Assembly (NCBI GenBank): GCA_003453555.1
Contig: DMLA01000053.1
Span: forward strand, 1-19,165
Origin: Chloroflexota bacterium
Lineage (GTDB): Bacteria > Chloroflexota > Anaerolineae > UBA7937
Length of the DNA: 19,165 nucleotides
Direction of reading: 5' to 3'
The position numbers and the translations under genes were made by a program. Below are positions 14,760-19,165 of the stretch, one piece after another. Every line of letters starts with the position of its first letter. Within the stretch, counting starts at the first letter, position 1. Under the pieces are notes generated by a model. It had not been told where the DNA came from, made no database searches, and was given only the letters and a program-made list of their open reading frames with translations.

Positions 14760-16089
14760 TCAGCGATGAGCCACCAGGCTGCTTAACTCACGCGGGTCAG
14801 AGACATCTTCGAAATTCCAGACCATCTCTACCAACTCGTCCACCTGAGCCTTATCCAAGACGAACCCCGTCTGCCAACGGAACTTCTTTCCGACCTGTTC
14901 CTCATTCCATCCCTGGGGGAACTTGATCCCACCCTCCACCACCCCGGATGCAAAGCGTCGCCCATCCTTAAGGCTAATGGTCACCGCGCTGACATACTTG
15001 CCTCTGGGGTCTCCCACTGAGGCCAGATGGTATAGCTCTTCGACCAGTTCCACCTTACTTGCCAGGTCGCGGACCTGTTCGTCGTCTAGGCGCCCCTCCA
15101 GGATCTGCTGGAGGCCGACCTCGTCGTCGAGAAGGAGCACGGCCAATGGCCAGGCCAGGTTAAACTGGGCCTCCTCGGTGGTGGTCGGAATCCCCGTGCC
15201 CAGCCCACAGCCCTCGTGGAACGCCTCGACCCGTATGTGAGCGATCTCCCCCACTAGGATGTTGTGTCGATGCACCAAACCCCGGGCCCCCTCTAGGGCG
15301 GCGTGTGTCCAAGCACAGCAGGCATACCCTTTCCAAGCGGTCCCGTTCACCATTATATATCGCTGGCCGATATCGGCCATCCATCCCTTGTACCGTTCGA
15401 AGCTAAGAAGGCAAGGGGTAGCGGTGAAGCCCCGCCCCGCCAATTCGGCGGCGGCAATGCCGGTCATCGTCCCCCAGCCGATGCCCTGCTTAACCTCGTA
15501 GGGGTATCGATCTCCCGCATCATCGGCAGATTAGGGGCGTGGTATTCCGCGATGCCCAGAGGGTCCTCGATCTATTCCTCGGATAACCCCAGCAGGTTCG
15601 CCGCCACCGCTGCGCACGCCACCGAGCCCCACCATCCACACGAGCGTAGACCGTGCGCTGGTCGTGCCAGCAGCGGGCGGTGCGATGGGCCACCTCGTAG
15701 CCGACGACCATAGCGCCCATCATCTCTCGTCCGCCGGCCCTCAATTTCTCGGCCAGAGCCAACGCCGTGGGAAAGATCTGGGCACTGGGATGCCCCTTGG
15801 TATACTGTCCCCAACGATCGATGTCGAGGCCATTGGCGGCATATCAGTTGGCGAAGGCCGCCCCGATGGCCGACGCCCGCCGGTCGTGCAACAGGATGGT
15901 CGCCTCGTCCCCCGGCCAGGTCCCGACTGCGTAATCGGTGGCCATTCGGCTGATTCGCGTGAGTGTGCCCGACAGCGTGCACCCCAGCTCATCCAACAGG
16001 GCCATTTTGATCTGGCCCTGCACTGATGATGGCAACGCCTCCCAGTGACATTCCCGGATGAAACGAATGACGCGCTCCAGCCCGTTCAT
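14760..16089 (-). pseudogene. MmgE/PrpD family protein, broken by two stops and two frameshifts
   Basis: The full span of 1,330 nt matches the usual length of MmgE/PrpD proteins (about 440-450 residues), and the conceptual protein reads smoothly across four lesions. The first 81 codons (MNGLERVIRF to GAAFAN) end at TGA 15846-15844. The same frame then continues YAANGLDID, TKGHPSAQIFPTALALAEKL, to HDQRTVYA. A one-base loss near 15644 leads to SCGWWGSVACAAVAANLLGL, ending at TAG 15574-15572. IEDPLGIAEYHAPNLPMMRE follows, then a one-base loss near 15505 leads to YEVKQGIGWG and an intact C-terminal half (to 14760) with the family's YACCAWTH motif. The start overlaps the MttB 3 stop as ATGA. Intact relatives are 2-methylcitrate dehydratase or related hydro-lyases/decarboxylases. 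The gene is probably inactive unless the sequence is in error. Confidence 0.88.
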
Positions 16090-17552
16090 CCTCTCGCCCC
16101 CTGGCCTCTCTCACGTACCTCGGCCGCCTGCAGGATAGCCTCAATCCGTTCAGCCACCCCCTTGGGCAGTAGGGGCGGCTGGTGGGTGGCTAGAATCTCG
16201 CCTAACCGGGCCTGGATGCGATCGTACATCGTTGGAGATCCTGCCGCCCTCCAGTTAACCCATGGCTCACGGTCTATTAACTTGGGCGTCCAGATCTCTC
16301 TCCGGCAGCGACGGGCGGTCTCCTTTTCGGCCATAAAGTGCCCCGCCGGACCTACCTTGTCAATCAGGTCAAGCATCAAGGTGTCGTCGTTGACTTCGAT
16401 GCCCCGCATGACGCGCCGGGTCATGGCGATGATCTCATCGGTCATCACCAACATCTCCAGAGAGCCAATGTCGGCGCAGTCAAGAAAGCCGACATCGTGG
16501 ATCAACGTTGCCCCGCTCAATCCCGAGAGCACCACTTGGAAGGTGCTCTCGATGGCTGCCTGCAGGTCGAGGACTTTGGCCTCGGAAGCGCCGGCAGTGC
16601 TCATAAAGGGGATCTCTAGGTAGCGGGAGAGGTCAGACAGGGCAGCGCTGTACAGGCTCATCTCCGGTGCGCCATAGACTGGCCGCCCGGTGCGCAGGTC
16701 CATCGGCTGGGGTACGGCCCCGATGCAGACCGCCGTCCCCCGCCGCTTGAGCTGGATCACCGCTAGACCACTAAGCGCTCCAGCCAGGCAGATGATCAGC
16801 GTGCCCGCGCCGGTCACTGGCGCAGTGGCCCCGGCACTGCCGCCACCCAGATAGATGATGGGCACGTCGTGCTCGGCGGCCCAGAGCACGTTGGCCAAGT
16901 CTTCATCTGTGTGCACCAGCGGGGGCTGAAAAGTGGAAAAGAAGGCGAAGAAAGGTCTTTGCCGAAGCGCTTTCTCGCTGCCCGCGATGGCTAACGCGAT
17001 TTGGTAGATATCCGAGACGTTCTTGGCAGAGTAAGCCCAGGGCAGCACTGGCTTGCCAGTATTGGCGATCATCTCAGCGAACTCGTACACCGGAGCCAGC
17101 GAGGGAGTCACATCGCTGATCAGCCCCAGGCCCATCACGTAATCGATATGCTCCAGAGCATCACACACGAGAGCCGTCATGCCGGGATCCCCCCTACGAA
17201 CCTTGCGGCGCTCGCCGGTCTCGGGATCCACAAAGTAGGTACAAGTCGGACCAGGGCCGAAGTACACCCGGTCGGGTATAACCTGCATCCGATGTTGGCC
17301 ATCCCGTCCCCAGATGGTGAAGGAGCGGGGGGTGGCGGCGATGGCGTCCTGGATGATATGTGGCGGAATGCGCACCCGGACGCCGTCCACCCGGGCACCT
17401 GCCTCTCCTAACAGTTCTCGCGCCTCGGCGTTCAGTACGTTGACGCCAGTGCGATTCAGGCACTCCAGCGTCGCCTGAAAGACTTTCTCCATCTGCTGAT
17501 CCGAAAGGACACGGAACTGCGGAGTCTGACGATCATCATAGTTAATGTTCAC
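16086..17552 (-). CDS. MttB-superfamily methyltransferase 3 (non-pyrrolysine, COG5598 type)
   Basis: This third MttB-type protein has 488 residues. It shows LSDQQMEKVFQATLECLNRTGV at the N-terminus, GGSAGATAPVTGAGTLIICLAGA in the centre, and ATLIHDVGFLDCADIGSLEM then DEIIAMTRRVMRGIEV in the C-terminal half. No in-frame amber codon occurs. It starts with GTG and GAGGTGAGG lies just upstream. It follows the amidotransferase gene by 24 nt, and its stop overlaps the start of the PrpD pseudogene. Its centre and C-terminal block resemble methyltransferase 2 more than 1 by eye. The substrate is unknown; a quaternary or tertiary amine is expected from the family. Confidence 0.9.
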   Translation of the reverse strand: MNINYDDRQTPQFRVLSDQQMEKVFQATLECLNRTGVNVLNAEARELLGEAGARVDGVRVRIPPHIIQDAIAATPRSFTIWGRDGQHRMQVIPDRVYFGPGPTCTYFVDPETGERRKVRRGDPGMTALVCDALEHIDYVMGLGLISDVTPSLAPVYEFAEMIANTGKPVLPWAYSAKNVSDIYQIALAIAGSEKALRQRPFFAFFSTFQPPLVHTDEDLANVLWAAEHDVPIIYLGGGSAGATAPVTGAGTLIICLAGALSGLAVIQLKRRGTAVCIGAVPQPMDLRTGRPVYGAPEMSLYSAALSDLSRYLEIPFMSTAGASEAKVLDLQAAIESTFQVVLSGLSGATLIHDVGFLDCADIGSLEMLVMTDEIIAMTRRVMRGIEVNDDTLMLDLIDKVGPAGHFMAEKETARRCRREIWTPKLIDREPWVNWRAAGSPTMYDRIQARLGEILATHQPPLLPKGVAERIEAILQAAEVRERGQGARG

Positions 17553-17576
17553 GCCTCACCTCATAGGATAGAAACA

Positions 17577-18263
17577 TTAGAAGCCACAAATACGGAAGAA
17601 ATTGCTCAACAGTTGCCTTCCGTCAGGATATTCTTCTGAGTACTCCTCTGGGTGAAACAGAGTGCCGTATACCGGCCGCGTTTCATGGCGGATAGCCTGA
17701 ATGGGACATAACTCGCTAGCTGCCAAGCGGACAAACCCGGGCGGCATAGCCTTCAATTCCCAATAGTGCCACTCGCTGAAAACAGGTCGCTCGCCCAGTC
17801 CTTCGAAGAGCGGGTCGGAGCGCAGGATATCGATGGGATAATACCCCTTCTCCTTCAGCATGCCTGGTTGGTAGTCGGGATCGGGGTCAGCCATGCCCTC
17901 AGGTAGCCGCCCCATAGGGCCACAGAGCGCGCCGTTGACCAGGCCAATCAGTTGCATCCCCCCACAGAAGCCAAGTATGGGCCAGTGGCCTTCGCGGATG
18001 ATCCACTGCAGGTCGGTGAAAAGAGCCATATCGTATTCGTCCCAATCTGTGGCGTTGCCGCTGAGCAAGAGCGCTTGCACCTTCCACGCCGCTAGCTTCT
18101 CGGCCGTTACCCGTGTGTAGTGCTGGATCAAACACGGCACTCCAGAGATCTCCTCGAACCGGAATTTGTGGCGCAATAGCCGGGCCAGTTCTGGTTCGGA
18201 GCGGGTAAGGTCAGCCAGATAGCGACTATGTTCCAGAATCACGTAGCAAAGCATCGACCACAC
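17577..18263 (-). CDS. Class I glutamine amidotransferase-like protein
   Basis: This 228-residue protein is a single GATase1 domain. The nucleophile elbow is GFCGGMQ with Cys100, and the catalytic His204 and Glu206 lie in FHPEEYSEEYP. There is no fused synthetase domain. It would hydrolyse glutamine for a partner enzyme, or cleave gamma-glutamyl amides as PuuD-like relatives do. Given the methylamine-type neighbours, a gamma-glutamyl-amine hydrolase role is possible but unproven. The start is GTG 18263, with GGAAAG upstream; an internal ATG at 18254 is an alternative that loses only three residues. It ends 24 nt before methyltransferase 3. Confidence 0.82.
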   Translation of the reverse strand: MWSMLCYVILEHSRYLADLTRSEPELARLLRHKFRFEEISGVPCLIQHYTRVTAEKLAAWKVQALLLSGNATDWDEYDMALFTDLQWIIREGHWPILGFCGGMQLIGLVNGALCGPMGRLPEGMADPDPDYQPGMLKEKGYYPIDILRSDPLFEGLGERPVFSEWHYWELKAMPPGFVRLAASELCPIQAIRHETRPVYGTLFHPEEYSEEYPDGRQLLSNFFRICGF

Positions 18264-18314
18264 TAATTCTTTCCGCAGGAGGTAACTCCGCCGATCCAGA
18301 GGAGGAACTCTCCT

Positions 18315-18515
18315 TCATTCCTGCTTTGCCAGCGCCCGCTCCAGCAGCGCAGTGCGGGTACTCGTGCCACAGCGCCTGCAGATGTAACCCGTAAGCCTAT
18401 AGAGGATGACATCGTCCAGCTCCTGAGTTGTGTCGTAGGGAGGGTGGGGAAAGAAACAAGCGTGGTGGTGGTCCAGAAATCTGACTTCTCGTACCGTTCG
18501 CCGGCGTGGACGCAC
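18315..18515 (-). CDS. Small protein of unknown function with a CxxC pair
   Basis: This is a 66-codon frame with protein-like composition: an Arg-rich start, the segment FLDHHHACFFPHPPYD, then ICRRCGT and a helical, charged C-terminus (TALLERALAKQE). His and Cys residues suggest metal binding. The start is uncertain: GTG 18515 has no good ribosome site, and the coding-like frame runs upstream to about 18575, inside the end of the CBS gene, so it may overlap that gene. An 87-codon alternative frame from GTG 18526 has a better-placed GGGGAAGAG but an unnatural composition. I do not recognise the family. Confidence 0.45.
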   Translation of the reverse strand: MRPRRRTVREVRFLDHHHACFFPHPPYDTTQELDDVILYRLTGYICRRCGTSTRTALLERALAKQE

Positions 18516-18541
18516 CGCTTTGCCACGGAGCTCTTCCCCCG

Positions 18542-19165
18542 TCAGGCCACTCGAATGTCCAAGAGTTGTTGCCCTTCAAGGCCGCTCAACGCGGCCTCCA
18601 CTTCGTCCACCGCGGTGGTGTTCAGCTTGACAAGGGCATCCCACATCCCTGACTCCTTGGGGGAGGGGACACCCCCGCAGGCGAGGATACCCCAGTGGTG
18701 CTCTGCAATGGTTGCCACCAGTTTCGCCAACTCTCCCTTGATGTCGGGCATACGGATGACTGCGCGCACCCCTCGGCGGCGAGCGGCCAACAACTCCATG
18801 GTGAGGGCGTGTAGGTCCACCTCGGTGATGATGCCAAGCACGATTTCCTCTTGCACCACCGGTAAGCAGCCGATCTTGTGCTCCATCATCAGCCGTGCTG
18901 CACGCTCGATGGTCACATCTGGTTCGACGGTGATCACATCCTTCACCATCACATCGCCCACCGTCAATCGGGAGAGGGCGCGGTTGATCTCCCACAAGTC
19001 AAGTCGCAACATCGCCGGAGGCTGGACCTCCACCAGGGTTTGTCGGGTCACCAGCCCCAGCAGCCTCTTCCCCTCCCCAACAACCGGCAGATGTCGGATC
19101 TTGTTTTCTTCCATGTACTGCTTGGCCTTGATGATCGGCATCGTCGGTTCGACCATAAGGGGATG
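18542..19165 (-). CDS. CBS-CBS-ACT protein (AcuB-like), 5' end outside the window
   Basis: The frame is open to the right edge of the window (the codons before the first internal ATG at 19156 read His-Pro-Leu), so the N-terminus is missing. The visible 208 codons hold most of a first CBS domain (VEPTMPIIKAKQYMEENKI to LLGLVTRQTL), a complete second one (VGDVMVKDVITVEPDVTIER to VLGIITEVDL), and a C-terminal ACT-like domain (GVRAVIRMPDIKGELAKLVA). CBS pairs bind adenine nucleotides and ACT domains bind small ligands such as amino acids, so this is probably a regulatory sensor rather than an enzyme. It may set energy- or ligand-dependent control for the array downstream, but its target is unknown. 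Confidence 0.85.
   Translation of the reverse strand, partial: HPLMVEPTMPIIKAKQYMEENKIRHLPVVGEGKRLLGLVTRQTLVEVQPPAMLRLDLWEINRALSRLTVGDVMVKDVITVEPDVTIERAARLMMEHKIGCLPVVQEEIVLGIITEVDLHALTMELLAARRRGVRAVIRMPDIKGELAKLVATIAEHHWGILACGGVPSPKESGMWDALVKLNTTAVDEVEAALSGLEGQQLLDIRVA

Noticed and set aside
15572..15574. In-frame TAG in the PrpD gene as a possible pyrrolysine codon
   Set aside because: The same gene carries a TGA and two frameshifts, and PrpD proteins are not pyrrolysine proteins; TAG is also a common stop in this window.
18263..18526. 87-codon - strand frame between the CBS and amidotransferase genes
   Set aside because: Its ribosome site is acceptable, but its composition is unnatural and it overlaps the more protein-like 66-codon frame; it is probably a shifted reading.
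1..19165. tRNA, rRNA, CRISPR arrays, phage or complete insertion sequences
   Set aside because: I looked for repeated spacers, tRNA-like cloverleaf ends and transposase or integrase motifs and saw none.

Overview
The window (about 19 kb, moderately GC-rich) reads as a stretch of bacterial chromosome, probably from an anaerobic member of the Chloroflexota. The main clues are the solute-binding lipoprotein, whose mature N-terminus is a Thr/Pro-rich linker typical of that phylum, and a set of MttB-superfamily methyltransferases with a methyl-tetrahydrofolate partner, as found in anaerobes with a corrinoid/folate C1 pathway. The taxonomic call is an inference; there is no rRNA or marker gene here.

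Left half, + strand (about 1-8800): a sugar-utilisation locus. A ROK-family repressor gene (193-1431) sits behind a sigma-70 promoter that matches consensus exactly. It is followed by two ABC sugar permeases (1572-2453, 2446-3333), a sugar-binding lipoprotein (3464-4795), a strong intrinsic terminator (4814-4849), then two cytoplasmic glycoside hydrolases, GH15-like (4883-5992) and GH31 (5962-8799). A 10-bp box TTCAnTGAAC occurs three times before the ROK gene, once exactly on the predicted transcription start, and once before the permeases, so one regulator probably controls both units. The transport operon has no ATPase gene. The hydrolases suggest that the imported sugar is an alpha-glucoside or alpha-gluco-oligosaccharide.

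Middle (8800-9438): a 640-bp spacer between convergent operons with no convincing gene. It holds a hairpin and a weak inverted pair of TTGACA-containing ends that may be a decayed mobile element.

Right half, - strand (19165 down to 9439): a long, tightly packed operon-like array. In transcription order it contains a CBS-CBS-ACT protein (its 5' end lies outside the window), a small CxxC protein, a class I glutamine amidotransferase, MttB-type methyltransferase 3, a broken MmgE/PrpD gene, a zinc alcohol dehydrogenase, the decayed tail of another MttB gene, an MtgA-like methyl-THF:corrinoid methyltransferase, a remnant ORF, MttB-type methyltransferase 2 and MttB-type methyltransferase 1. The expected chemistry is that MttB-type enzymes move methyl groups from quaternary or tertiary amines to a corrinoid protein, and MtgA passes them to tetrahydrofolate. 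No corrinoid protein or reductive activator is in the window. At least two and probably three genes in this array are decayed (the PrpD gene, an MttB tail, and the 80-codon remnant), so the locus appears to be in flux. None of the three intact MttB genes has an internal amber codon, and TAG is used as an ordinary stop, so these are non-pyrrolysine members.
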